Source: Trema orientale
Taxonomy: Eukaryota > Streptophyta > Magnoliopsida > Rosales > Cannabaceae
NCBI GenBank assembly: GCA_002914845.1
Contig: JXTC01000079.1
Span: 262,565-326,564 of the forward strand
DNA length: 64,000 nucleotides
Reading direction: 5' to 3'
Part shown: positions 35,670-48,423 of the stretch, piece by piece
Layout of the letters: every line of letters starts with the position of its first letter
Numbering within the stretch: position 1 is the stretch's first letter
The notes under the pieces: generated by a model
Seen by the model: the letters and a program-made list of their open reading frames with translations, nothing else
Databases searched by the model: none
What the model was told of the DNA's origin: nothing
Translations under genes and position numbers: made by a program

Positions 35670-36500
35670 TTAGAAACTATTTCAAGTGATATGTAAGTAC
35701 CACAAAAAAACGTTTTCTAATTTTTATTTTTTTTAAGAATTACAAGTCGTTCGGAATTTTCTAGACTTGCGAACATTTAGAGTATATTTACTAATCAATC
35801 ACAGAGATAAAATAAAGAGGCTTCTTTCTCTTTTATATTATATACCAAGTAAATCATAAATTTTCTTACTCATTATTTCTTATTCATCTTCATTTATTTT
35901 TTACTTATCCTCTCTAATGATTAGTAAACGTGGCCTTAAGATTATGATAGACTATTGATCAACGATACTCTGCTGAGTTTCAACGTCTAATGACGACTTT
36001 GGTGGTTGACTAAGCAATCACTCGATAGACCAAGTAGCATGAATTTTGAGCATTTAGAAAATATGCAAAAATTTCCACTCCTTATCTCAAAATAAGGAGA
36101 TATAATAGTGCTCTATTTCTCTCTTTTTAAAGTCTTATGTCTCTTCTTAATATGTCGATTCCATTAAAATATATTATGCTTTAATGATATAACAAACCAT
36201 TATTAAAGTCTACACATCTAAGATATAAGAATACAAAAAATAGTTAGAAAGAGCTTCCTAACACTCATTCTTTAAACAAATGATTTGTATGAATTCCTCA
36301 AATCTACATTACATTTTTATTAATATTACTATTGTCTTGAGAATATGATTTTTTCTTGGAATATAAGAGTATGTGTCCATTTTTTACATTTTATTTTAAT
36401 GAATGTAATTTTTTTTTTATAGCTAAATGACTGAATATATGTACTTTTACAGTTGGTATATTTACTTATATACCAATTTTAATTTATGTAAGTAGTATAT
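35670..36500. other. intergenic, nothing recognised
   Basis: AT-rich DNA without coding signatures or clear repeats. Confidence 0.5.
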
Positions 36501-36508
36501 GCTCAAAT

Positions 36509-36892
36509 TAGGGGTGCACATCGGGCGGGTTTCTGGTTTTTCGGGTTCGGGTTTTCGGTTTTCAGTTTATCAATGCTAGAACCCGAAACCGAGTTGGCAA
36601 AGATTCGGTTTTCGATTTTTCGGTTGAACACTTTGCATAACCGAACCGACACATAAGTGTTTTCGATTTTCGGGTTTTTAGATTTTTCGAGATTTTTTTC
36701 GGTTTTTCGGGTTTCCGGGTCGAGTCGGGTGTACCTGACTCTTAAATTTTGCACCCGTACCTGACCCGACAGAGCTGCGGTTTCGTCGGGTTGTACCCGA
36801 CAGTGTCGAGTAGGCTGATCTGAACCCGAAAAACGATTCGGGTCGGACAATTTTCCGGGGGGGTCGATTTTTCCGGTTCTTGTGCACCCCTA
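36509..36892. mobile_element. hAT-type MITE with perfect ends and 8-bp duplication
   Basis: The ends are perfect 12-bp inverted repeats TAGGGGTGCACA / TGTGCACCCCTA, and the flanking duplication GCTCAAAT is perfect (36501-36508 and 36893-36900). The 384-bp interior is a low-complexity mix of CGGGTTTTCGG-like phrases. The insertion looks young. Confidence 0.93.
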
Positions 36893-37267
36893 GCTCAAAT
36901 TTACCTGTCTTTTTTGCCACATCATTCAAAAAATATTTACATAATGAACCGAAAATTCAGTCCCTTTTTTTTTATTTTTTTAGCAGAACTACAAAATCCG
37001 GTCATTTTGGTATAGGACTCTCTCCTCCTCTTCTTCTTCTTCTTCTTCCTTTTTTTTTTTTTTTTAAATATATATATTTAAAAGTGTATCTTTGGTAGTA
37101 TGATTTTTTTTTTTTTTAAACTTTATTTTTTAGTGAGTGGCGGAATGATCAACTTAAAACTCTCCCTCTCCCTCCACAAATATCACCTCAGTACTCCTCA
37201 TTAGTAAAGAGTATACACTCACTCTCTCCTCAAATCACCACCGTCCACTCTTCCACAACTCCTAAGA

Positions 37268-39228
37268 ATGGTATCAGATCCCTTCCTCTGCTCAATCGAC
37301 GAGCTAAGCTATGGCTCTTTCAGAGCTTGGGGTCTTCTTCCACTTCGCTTCAAGGTACTCATAACTCATTCCTATTCAATCTATGCTTTTCATAATATAC
37401 ATACACCTATTTGTATATTAATGGCTTCAGTCCATTTCTCGGATTTGATCGATCTTTTTTTACTGGATAAATTTATCGAACGAATTTTTCCTCAATTGAA
37501 GAAAAATCACATAGTTATGGAAGTTGTAGAATCAAATTGGGCTTAATCCTGGTCGAACTGCCTCCATTTCTAGAGTTCATACAATTTCAAACCCCGCCTT
37601 TTCAAGTTTCGTCCATAATGCAAATACATGTCGTGACCTTTTCTAGCCTTTCAGATGCTCAATTTTCTTTTTCATGCATGTGTAGTATTTGTGTTGAAGC
37701 GTTTGAAAAATAAATATATGGGGTTTGTTGCTCAATTATAAGATTTCGAATTCGGAGTAGTTGAACACTCTGATGCAGTTTAAGGCTTAAGCAATGCCTG
37801 GTTTATAGAGCTTTTTTAATGTAATTGATTGGGTAATTGTTGAATTTTACATTGTTTTGGGGAGAATTATATGACTCTTATTTAGAAATTATGGCCACGT
37901 TTACTATTCCGTGTCAAATGAATCGCAAAGGGAATGAGTGGAAAGGAATAAGAAACAATGAGTGGGAAATGAAGGAATTCCCTTTCCTCATTCCTTTTTT
38001 TTTTTTTTTTTTTCTTAAAGCAACTTTCCCCTATGTTTTGTGGTAATTTTGCATTTGGATAGGGTTGAGTCCGCTAGAAGCAACGGCTCGCATGATATTT
38101 TATGGTGAGCTAAGACATTTCAACAATGGTCAAGCTGTTGAGTATTAGGGATCACAAACATACAAATGCACTGGCGTCAATGAGTCATTTACATTCTTTT
38201 TTGTTCAACTCAAAATTATAATTTTGACATATCTAATACTATACTTGAGTCAGCAAGTACAAGTTTGTAAGGGCTCAGATAATTTAAAGGTTTCACCCAT
38301 GGTAGTCTGTAGGTTTGGCAACTAAAAGTGTTAATGAATCACTTCCAAATATCCTGTTTGGTGTGTTCGGAAAATCAACTAATTTTTCAGTAGCTTTTAT
38401 AGATAAAACATTTGTATTGGATGAAGCTGAGAAAGAAAAAACTGAGTTCGAGACAATACTGAAGCTTGTTTTGTTTCATGAGATTCTCCGAATTGATGGG
38501 ACTAAAATACTTGTTACATGAGTATATACCCCTTTTTTTGGAGGATGGGGTTGGAATGGGAAGCCTTTGCATGAATTTAAACTGCTCATCAAATTTGTGT
38601 TAGGTTTTACAAAATTTTCATTAATTATATTTCTCATTAATTTCTCTTTAAATTAACAAGCTAAAACTTACCAAGAATTTCTTGCCTGGTTTTTGTTCAT
38701 AGAATTTGTCAATTAATATTAGATTTTTACTGACTGGTATGTTTATCTGAAGCATAACATTACAGAAACGTAAACCTTGATTTCCCACTAGAGCCGCTGA
38801 GTTGATTTCTCTACTTGTCTTGCTTTTTTGAATGTGCTTACCACACACACACACATTTTTTCAGAGTTTAAGAGGATTGATCAAAGAAATTAGCTCTCTG
38901 TGATGCATGTTAGAGTAAACAAACTCCTTTTGATGATATGTTTGTTCCTTCCTTTCTCTTTAGTGAGTAAACTTTTAAGTGTATGTATATCTAGTCAAAA
39001 CCTCAAGGACTTGCTCACAAGAAAAGGGAATATGACTTGGTTAACCCGTAATGGAAGTTGTGGAATTTGTTTTCAATATACCTAGTGGTTTACTGTGGTA
39101 CAAAATCTATATATGTATTTATTTTAATATATATTTTATTTATCTTGTTTCCAAAATGGAGTAAATGTTACTTTCTTTTACCCTTTTTACAGGCTGCAGC
39201 AAGGTATATGGACCTTCCTGCTTTCTGA
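37268..39228 (+). CDS. candidate two-exon micropeptide gene, 40 residues
   Basis: Exons 37268-37354 and 39193-39228 join in phase 0 across a 1,838-bp GT-AG intron (CAAG|GTACTC ... TTTACAG|GCTGCA). The peptide starts MVSDPFLCSIDELSYG, passes through RAWGLLPLRFK, and ends AAARYMDLPAF. The ATG is in a strong plant context (A at -3, G at +4) and follows a CT- and CA-rich leader-like stretch (37140-37267), with TATA-like sequence at about 37066-37080. No family was recognised. It could instead be the 5' part of a longer spliced gene or a non-coding transcript: another donor-like GTAAGTAA follows at about 39319. Confidence 0.5.
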
Positions 39229-39427
39229 TTAAGCACTTCAGTGGCCCTTGCTAATGTGGCAATATGTGGTTTGAACTTCAGTTGGAAGCTTTTGGGCATT
39301 TCTTTGCCTTTCAACTTGTAAGTAAATGTTATTCTTTGCTCTTCTTTTTGGAATCTTTTATACTACATTTTTGGTTAAAATTCTTAATTGTTACTTAGAA
39401 AGCAAAACCCAAGGAGAAAAGAAAAAA

Positions 39428-39430
<3 letters not shown>

Positions 39431-39471
<41 letters not shown>

Positions 39472-39477
39472 GAAAGG
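39431..39477. repeat. (TA)n microsatellite
   Basis: Uninterrupted TA run of about 47 bp. Confidence 0.95.
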
Positions 39478-41085
39478 AAAAGAAAAAGAAACTTTCTAAC
39501 TTTGTATTGTCCTATATAAACATATGGTTAATGGATGTCTAGAAACTGAAGACTAATTTGTTTTTCTTCAATTCTAGTGGATGAGTGTTACTAAAAATAT
39601 AAAAACCTCACAATAGATAGTTGTTTCTCTGAGTTGTGGCACTATTGTCCATTCATTAACAATTATAAAATAGCCTAACCATTTGCCTGTGATACTTTAA
39701 AAATCTAATTTCCCTTTGGTTTGGCTCTCTTGAGAATTTTACTGCCCTTCCAATCTAAAGATGGCTTGGCTTTCACTTGAAGGGAGGAATGTGAGAATTA
39801 TGCCTGACTCTAGCGTTATATATCTTAAGTAACAGACTAAGAGGTGGAATTTTCTTTTTCCAGCTTAAATTTTGTATCAATTCTTAAAGGCCCAGTTTGG
39901 AACCTGGATTTTAGAAGGAAAAAGTTTGTGGAGAAAAAGTCAAGGAAAAAAAAGAAGGAAAATATTTTTTCTAAAATTTTATAGAGCTTTATTTTGAAAC
40001 TTTTAGCTTTACTAATTAATTTGTCCAAATTCTATATACTACAAAATGACATCAAATCTAACTCTCATTTTTTTTGAAAAAAATTTCGATCATTTTTTGT
40101 TTGAATCCAAACAAAAGAAAATGGAAACCCTTAGAATTTTTTTTCTCTCTCTAAAAATTCAGGTTCCAAACGGAGTCAAAGAGTTACTGATACTTTCTGA
40201 TTCTTTTGGACCAATAGGTAACCAGGCAAGGGGAAGTTCGTATACTTGGTCGTTTAGAAGTTAAAGTATCTTAAACTTATATTATTGTTGGAGTGGACGT
40301 TGGTAAAAGTTCGCCTCCACATTCTTTATTCCTTAGTACCAGATGATAAGACACTAATTTCTGTCTTTCAAAAGTTCCTTTAAGAAATTCAAAGAATTGC
40401 TGCACCCACTAGTTTTGTCAGCGGAAAACTTTAATACATGAAAGTGGTGGAAGCAAATCGTAAAAGAATATTACAACCACATTGGTAATCCACGTACCTT
40501 TTAATTGCTATTACTGAGGACAGAGTCTTTTAATCTGAAACATGCATATAATGAAAATATAACTTATTCCTAGATGATACATTCTGTGCACAATTTTCAC
40601 AATTTTAACCTGAATCTATACCTTTTAAAATTTTATCCATGTATTAAGTTCCACACTTGTGTGCATGGTTTTCTTACTTCTTGGTGCACATAAGGAAATC
40701 TTGATGGTGACATGCTGTATAAAGCTCTTTCTATCTACTCCCTTCAAAAGTTAAAACCTTTATTCAAATGGCGCCATTCTAGAGTGTCACCCGACCATCC
40801 TTGTACTACACCATTTCTATTGCTGTAGAGTCTGTCAGGTTATGACGAAAAGTTGGTTAATACTTCCATTTCATTGATTAAAATATAAAAATTGTTAATC
40901 TACCGGAACAAGTGAAATGATTTGCACATTTTTTGTATGGTCATTTAGTATGATATTAGAGATGAATAAACTATCAACCATATGGATCATCAGTGCAACC
41001 TGCTTTCCTATTTCTTGTGTATTTTATCATCAAGAACCAAATATAGCTTCTAGTATAGTTAGCATTTCATTTGAAAATTATCTGC

Positions 41086-41118
41086 AATTATTACTATTAT
41101 TATTATTATTATTATTAT
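41086..41118. repeat. (TTA)n microsatellite
   Basis: About ten ATT/TTA triplets, with one CTA interruption near the start. Confidence 0.9.
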
Positions 41119-43439
41119 AAAAGAAGTCTCTGGAAGGGACAAGAAGCAGCGTAGTTCTGCAAGGTAAGAATGTTAGACACACCAAGGCAGAGTAATATGA
41201 TATGATCGTTAGTAGTACTCCTTAGAATAGCATTTTAACTTTTAAGTGCACAAAATGGAGGGTCATATATTAGACTTTTCTAAGTTGTCTCTGGACTCTC
41301 TACATCCTACTTAATTTATTTGGTTGCCAACTTGACGGTACAAATGACAAGGGAATTTCAGTTTTTTCTTATTGGACATCCATGGGAAATCTGATTCGTG
41401 CTTGCCTTGACAGAAAAATAAATTACAAAGGTTCAAACAAATGCAAGGCTCAAACTAATTGATATTAAGATTGAATCTACATCAAGGCTATTTTATCCCG
41501 TTTATTTATTTAGATATGTCATTGTCATTGTGTAGAATGCATAGAATTTAGCTTATGAGGCATGCGTTTATACAGTTTTACCCTAATTCTTTGTCAGGTT
41601 CATGCTTGGCAACTGTTCACAATAGGGGAATTCTAGTGCTGAATTTAGAAGCAAGACGGTACTTCCGAATTTGTATTACTGAATATGATGATTCTTTTGA
41701 TAATCCAAGTTTATTGGTTATTTTCCTTATAAGTTGTTTCATGACTAGAATACCTTGGTTTGCCTTTGAAACCAGCTCGCGAACAAGCTAAACAACATAC
41801 TTCAATAAAATTTTGTCCACAAAATTTCACTTTTTTCGAAAGAAAGGCGGGTGGGAAAGGAAGAAAATTATTTTCAGTATGTTAAATCGAAAAGAAACAC
41901 TCTTGACTAAGATTCTATTTTCTCATACTTTTCCACACAGCCTTTGGACAGCACTCACAAATTAGAAAAAGAAAGCTAAAAGAGAAAGCTGCCTACCATT
42001 AAGGGGTCTATACTCTACAAAGCACACCCACCTAATCAAACTTTTTCTTCATTTTGTTACTTTCCACAAGTTTTTCTTTCTTTTTCTTTGTTGGCCTTTG
42101 TTTTAGATTCTATGCACACTCATTTGACACGCTCTTGGAGGCACCTAAAAACAAAAAGACCTTTCTCTTTCCTCTAAAGCCTGGGAACTCGTGCAATCAA
42201 TTTCAAGAGCCTCTTTTCCATCACTTTTGAAACATCTAACATAGGCTGGACCATCCATTTTGCTCTTTTGGAAATGGGGTTCGGCCTCTTACAAGAAAGC
42301 CCATGTTATCGGCACCATATTTGAGTTTGATATAATTCAGAATTAAGCTAATTAGGTGTTTTTCTCTTTGCCTGTTAAGGTTTAGATTCATGTATGGGTA
42401 ACTATTAGTACTCTTGATTTCTATTTTCATGACAGTATTAAGGATAGCAAAGAGTCCCCATTATAGCATCCCCAATTGACTTCTTTTATTGCCGCAAGTT
42501 TTGCTGCCCACTTGTGTTCCCATTCTCAGGTTCGTTCTTTTGGAGATATTTTAGAATATATATACATATATATAGATATGATTTTAAAAAGGTGATTAGG
42601 AAAATCAAATAGAGATTAGGATTTAATAACCGTACTGTTGCTTCTATATGATTGTGTTGTGGGCCCTGCTTTAGCTGGCTTCAGGTAAGAAAAAGTAGAA
42701 ATTCATAGATTTAGGTAGCTGGAGATTTGGAAGGCTTTTGGTCCCGACGTGTTAAATCTTTTTAAGCCAGGCGTGGAAATAGACTTTGGGAAGCACAGGA
42801 GAATTTTGTATACTGCTTGAGTTTGTCTTGGTCAGGCTTGCTTTCTAGCTCCATCTTTTAATATACTAGTAAATTAAGATCATGCATTCCACATTGGAAT
42901 AAATCATTATCAAGTCAAATATATTTTGGGGTGATGGTTGACCTAGATTTTGTCTTTGTGTTTTTCAAAAACAAATATGCTCAAGGGTTGATCAAGTTTT
43001 GTTGAGCAGCACAAGTAGACCGGGGTTGGAGAATTGTGGGAATTTAGACACTCGTAGCTCGTGCTGATAGGTTGTATATATGTATTCTACTATTCCATCA
43101 CATTGGTCTTCTTGGTATATTAGGAGGCTGTCCTTTTGCAAAGGTTTTAAAGATGGCCAAATCTTTGGAAGACTTCATCATTATCAGTTAATTCTTTAAG
43201 GAAAACTGTCTTCTTTAGGTTTCTTCCGAGAGTTTTATGCACCAAATAAAGAAGCAAACATGGTTGCAAGTTCTCATTAGTGGTCATTTATGAGAATAGA
43301 AGATAAAAGAATAGTGGAACTGGGTAATATTCGGGTTACTAGAGGCTTAAAAGATTGAAATGAATTCACGCTTTAATATCAAGGCTAGAGAGGGTCTATC
43401 TGGATTTCCTCTAAAATTAGCAAAGTGATCTGTCTTGTG

Positions 43440-43547
43440 GTCAATCTCAAAACAGGTGAGTCAATAAGCCTTGTATCTACTAACTCAAAAGAAGTCAATC
43501 TCAAAACAAGTGAGTCGGCAAGGCTTGTATCTACTAACTTAAAAAAA
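43440..43547. repeat. 54-bp tandem duplication
   Basis: The unit GTCAATCTCAAAACAGGTGA... starts at 43440 and again at 43494, with a few substitutions. Confidence 0.8.
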
Positions 43548-43740
43548 TAGGATGTTGAAATTCACTTAGGTGGTTAAATTTTCTCGTAGTATTAATAGAT
43601 TTGTTCAAGTATTCTAGAATTATATGAATAAACTATACCTTTCTCTTATAAACCCTTTTATCTAGGGAAAACGTCCCAAAGCTGTACAAGTCTTACCAAT
43701 AAGCCAATTCGCGAAATTTGTAAGCTCTGTGCTGCGAAAA

Positions 43741-46700
43741 GCACATTAGAAATCACGTTTCAGAAAAATAATTCCTTTGAATTGAGGATCACAGATAAAC
43801 GGTCCAGATGGGTTCATCATATCATGTCGGCCATCTTCACATCTTGATGACGACTTTTGTCTGATCTGCTTTCCTGTACACGTAGCGCCTCTCCAGTTCT
43901 GTATTTTTCTCTGAGGTCTACGATTCCCCACATGCCTATTCCTATCTGTGGGGGTGGGGCTATGTTGAAAACTGGGGGAACCCAACTCACACGTGTTGTT
44001 GTCATTAAAATAATGTTAAGAGGACCCCACTTTTTTTTTTCACACACAAAAGCAACTAAAACTTCCTTGGTGGTGGCCCCTGGCTGGAGAGGTAGGGCAC
44101 CGATCTATTATGATTAACAAACTACAGCTCAAATCCCACTTGCGCCTGCCTATCATAGCAGCTTTGGGTGTAGAGAGAGTGCTTATATAACTTATAAGGG
44201 ATTTTTCTATTTTCTTCATTTTTGGGAAATGTTGAAAGCTGTTTTACATTCTAGTGTAAATTGACTACACAGGAAAATTTTTGGGCCTGCCAGAAATTCA
44301 CATACTTGCTCTGCCACAAAATCTAGGCAACTGGGTTGGTCCTGATTTGATCTAATAAGAGGGTCAGTTCAACCCAAGAATAGCATTGAAATGGAGCAAT
44401 TTTTGTTCTTAGTTGTCAATTTTGGCCGAACTTGATTTAGCTTGTCAATCTTAGTTTCCTGGCATGGTTGAACCATTTCGTGTGGTTTATACGCTGTCCA
44501 AGTGGTAATGGTATTAGGAAAGACATCAACTTCATAGGTCATATAATATATAAATACACATATATTGATAGACAAAAAAACAAAAAAACAATCTGGGTAG
44601 TTTTTAAACGAAGTAATTTCATTATTGTTATGACTCTTGGGTCGATTTGTGTTTGGTTCATGTACTGTTGCTTTTTTTGTTTGGGGTCTGATAATTGAGT
44701 TGAATAGCATACATAGAAAATTGGATTTGTGATTTATGCTTAAGCTTTTTTATATGGATAGGAAGATTATGGGGGGTGTCAGTTCACTAGTATTTGTAGG
44801 AGGTGGGCCAACTTGGCCGACCTTAGCTTCTGGCTTCATAAGCATAATGAGTTGCAAGTTCATCATTTGATTCCTTGTGATTGGGAAGTGCAGTTCGAAC
44901 AAATAAGTGAAAATTTTCAAATGATGAAATGAAAGAATGTTCCACTTTTGTGAATTTAGTTCCACTTAGAAGAAAGAAAAAAAGAGAGCTTGCAATCATG
45001 CAGGTTTTGTATTTATTTGCTAGTGAAAATAGTCCAAACAAGTTAGTAGCTCAAAAGGGGAGGTTTTTCTGATCTTTTTTTTTTTTTTTTTTCGGTTGGA
45101 CTTTCTTGCACTATTTTTGCTTCATAATTTATCAGTTCTCTAAAGGAAGAGAGAAAAAAATAGACAGAAAAATGTTAGGCATATAGGTCAAGATGATAAA
45201 GTTTTCTGATAAAGGTTTTGAGATTGAATTCTACCACCTTTTTTCCGTTGAGCTCTGTGTTATAGAAAATGCACCACCACTTTCCGACAGGCATTTTTTT
45301 ACCACCCCACTCGATGTGTCACTGATAATATAAGGCGTGGAAGATCTCTCAAAAAGAGAAAGGGGAAATAGTTTTTTTTTTTTTTCCTTTTATTACTTGC
45401 TTGGAAATCATACATGTTTTTGTTTGTTTTCTTTGTTTTTTACCCATATTTTTCTTGTTTTATTTACTTTTTCTACGCTTGATGTATTAATTATGTCTGT
45501 TTGCCTCTCTCACTGTAATAGGTTTGAGCTGATTGTGATAAGTGTTGAACCGATTTCAGAAGATACAAATGTTTTTTACCTAAATCTTTTTTTTAAAAAA
45601 ATTGATGCGAGGATATCATTTCTTATCCCATCTTTTTACAGCTCCTTCATATGCCATGTGAGTTGTCATATGAGAGTGCGTGCAATCAATCATATGAAAC
45701 TATAGATTTGCGATGCACCATTTATAAAAACTTTGCAAGTCCGAAAAATATGGAAGTTTTATTTCAATTATTTGTTTATTTTAACTTAAACCGATTAGGC
45801 ACATTTTTCTTTCTACCTAGGTTTGGCGAGAAAAGTCTTTCTGGTTTGTTCCCGTTAATGGGGTGACTTAAATTTCTATATTCCTTTTTGTTTTTAAAAC
45901 ATTTTGAGTAGGTTGGTGCACTGGATGTTTCATTAAGATTCAAATTTAATTGAAATCTGTGCCTAATCAGTAACCACATCTCATGTTGTATGTTGAGGTT
46001 TAAGGTCTGTATTAATCGAATCCCCACCCCATGTAAAAAAAAAAAAAAAAAAAAAAAACTATAGTTGAGATGTCGGTAATTTATCTTAATACAGTTCCAA
46101 TTTTTTCTTTTTGGTTAGAAAAAGTGATATCGTTTTTCAACCGAGCAAACCATACGTTTCAAACTTAAAAGCCGTGAAGTAACTAGTATGAACATCTGTA
46201 ACTTGTAAGGCACCAATGCATTTCTTAAGGAAGAGGAGAATCATCCATAAGCATATGTGGCTTATAATTTAATTAGTTAGTTCTATTTTTTTGTTTGAAG
46301 TTCGATTTGAATCCATTTTCATGACTTTTTGGTGCATATTTTTTTTCATTAAATACTCCCAAATTAATGCTTAACTGAAGAAATTATGTTCTTTCCTGTG
46401 TTCGTAAATTATTGAACGCGTGGTAAATTGATAAATTGATTATATTTATGGGATATATGTTCAACAATGTCATTTATTCTTTAAACAAATCTATTTATCT
46501 CATTATTATCTCATAGTAAAGAAAGCAAAAGTTTCATAAAATGGCATATTATTAAGATCTGATTTAAATGCATAATTATGCTTCATTTTTACAAATTTCA
46601 CGAAAATAGTGTCACTAGAGTTTGTAACTAATTAATTTGAGAAAAGGAATACTACCCAAAATCCTAATTTATGTAGAACATTTTTATTTTGCAACGTAAT

Positions 46701-47384
46701 TGTCTCATGATATCTCATACCTACCGATCTGCCATCTATACTTGGCTCATAAATTTCGTGTAGGTATTGCAAAAATAAGCATATGATATATTTCCATTAA
46801 GCTTCAAATATCTTTTGTTTAGTGATTTATATATAGTCGTTCCTTTGCCACTTCTTGTCTTAAATACTCGTAGTTCGTCGATCCAACTACTCTCTCTCAT
46901 TCTCATCTTCCCAATGTTTACAGAAGAAAACTCTTCAAATTTGTACAAATACAATGTGCACAATTACGTGAGATTTCTTCGTTAAAAATGTAAAAATGAC
47001 TACGTAAGAAAAATTATGCTAAAATCATTAATGAAGTTTAGAATTTGATAGATATTCAGACAAATGAATATTGGCATGTTTGCCAACACTTTCTTTGGAA
47101 AGATTTCTTTAAACAACTTGAAAACCTCAACCACTATTTTATTTCATTTTTAGAAATTTAAGATTCTGTAAGGAAATATCTTTAATTTTTCTTACCAGAA
47201 AAACTTATGTACTTGAAAGAAAAAAGCAAAAATTGTACCTTAATCATGCACTGAAAGAGAGGTAGGAAGGAAAAGATTGGTACGGTAGAATAGAAATCTG
47301 GTGCACCCAACCAAAACTAATTGCCAAAAACCAAAATTATTATTTCAAAAAAATAAATAAATAAATAAATAAAGCCGCAAAAAC
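43741..47384. other. intergenic, no gene supported
   Basis: At 44080-44140 there is an A-box/B-box-like pair (TGGCTGGAGAGG ... GCTCAAATCCC) that could be a SINE relic. Other ORFs are short and in homopolymer-rich DNA. A 24-base A run lies at about 46036-46059. Nothing else is recognised. Confidence 0.45.
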
Positions 47385-47600
47385 TATCGGACAGAAACTT
47401 TTAAAATCGCCGATTAATCGCACCGACCACACGCTATAGTGCGGGCATGATACGCTGACGCAAGCCAAATCCGCGCAAGCCAAAACGAAGCCGAGCCCGC
47501 AAGACGCCGAGCCGTAGTATTCCCTATTTTTCACTTTTCCACAACCAACGTTAAAAATCAAAAAGTCTCCCTAATTAAACGGTCGAAAACGGGAAAGCCC
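47385..47600. promoter_or_regulatory. GC-rich island upstream of the HD-Zip gene
   Basis: CpG-containing phrases (GCCGATTAATCGCACCG, ACGCTGACGCAAGCC, GCCGAGCCC) are dense here, in contrast to the AT-rich surroundings. It lies about 0.8-1.0 kb upstream of the HD-Zip ATG. It could be a distal promoter region or a transposon scrap. Confidence 0.35.
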
Positions 47601-47732
47601 ACCGGCTATAGCCGGTTACGAAAAATTGCATTTGGGTTGAATTTTGGGTTCATTTCATTTGAAAAAAAACCAAAAGAGCTGGAGTCTACCTAACCTTAGT
47701 CAGATTTTAACCCTATATCTGACCCAAGTTGG

Positions 47733-47742
47733 TTTATTTAAA
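47733..47742 (+). promoter_or_regulatory. possible TATA element of the HD-Zip gene
   Basis: TTTATTTAAAG is followed about 30-60 bases later by GA/CT-rich leader-like DNA, including a TCTCTC run at 47809-47829. The leader to the ATG at 48424 would be about 650 bases. Confidence 0.4.
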
Positions 47743-48067
47743 GAGAGAGAAAGTAAGGCCAGCTGGGTTGTGAACTGGTTCACTGACCTTTCCATTCTCA
47801 ACCCAGACTCCTCTCTCTCCCTCTCTCTCTAACTCTTCCTTCTTTAATCAGTCTTTGATTTTCCATTGTAGATGAACAGGCATAGACTATACTGTCTTCA
47901 CAACTAGCTTCTAAAACTGATTGAGTAATGATGTAGAGAGAGAAAATTTGTAGTGGGAGAAATCTTTGATTGAATACTTCTGTGTTTTGTTCTTTTTTTT
48001 TTTTTTTCCCCGCTTAGCTTATTGGGTTTCTTTTGCTTTTTGGGATTTTGCTTTGTTTTTTCCTTTG

Positions 48068-48265
48068 ATGGGTTCAGAGGTGGTAGAAGAAGTATTGAGA
48101 AAAGAGAAAGATGGGAAAATGGAGAGAGGTAATACGTTGTTGTACAGTACTATCATACGCCACCACCACCACTACTACTACTACCACTGTACAAGCTGGT
48201 CTTGTTTCAGAGTACAAAGGACTTGCTCTTCTTCGTCTTCATCCATTACTGCTTGCTTAAAGTGA
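48068..48265 (+). CDS. upstream ORF in the HD-Zip leader, 65 residues
   Basis: It starts MGSEVVEEVLRKEKDGK, contains a run of four His and four Tyr (RHHHHYYYYH), then a Ser run, and stops at 48263. It ends 158 bases before the main ATG and does not overlap it. Leaders of some class I HD-Zip genes contain translated upstream ORFs that limit expression. Whether this one is conserved is unknown, and the tandem codons suggest partly microsatellite origin. Confidence 0.35.
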   Translation: MGSEVVEEVLRKEKDGKMERGNTLLYSTIIRHHHHYYYYHCTSWSCFRVQRTCSSSSSSITACLK

Positions 48266-48423
48266 ACAAAACAAAGAGAACCGAGTCCTAAAATCTGCTT
48301 AAGATCTTAAAAGATCCACTCAAAGAACGCAAATTAAAGTCCTTAAAAGAAAGAAAGCTTTTGATCTAATAAGATCAATCTGTTTCACAACTTCTTTTGA
48401 GATCTTTTTTCTCCTCATCAGTC

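Larger units (their letters stand above)
39229..43740. other. gene-free stretch, possibly 3' part of the micropeptide transcript and intergenic DNA
   Basis: No coding region is supported. It contains (TA)n at 39431-39477, (TTA)n at 41086-41118 and a 54-bp tandem duplication at 43440-43547. Otherwise it looks like low-copy intron or intergenic DNA. Confidence 0.45.

Noticed and set aside
44080-44150. tRNA gene or SINE from A/B-box-like phrases
   Set aside because: The B-box is poor, there is no cloverleaf, no tail and no duplication; kept only as a remark.
45186-45245. Another tRNA-like stretch
   Set aside because: Only a weak GAGATTGAATTC resemblance to a B-box; no A-box at the right spacing.
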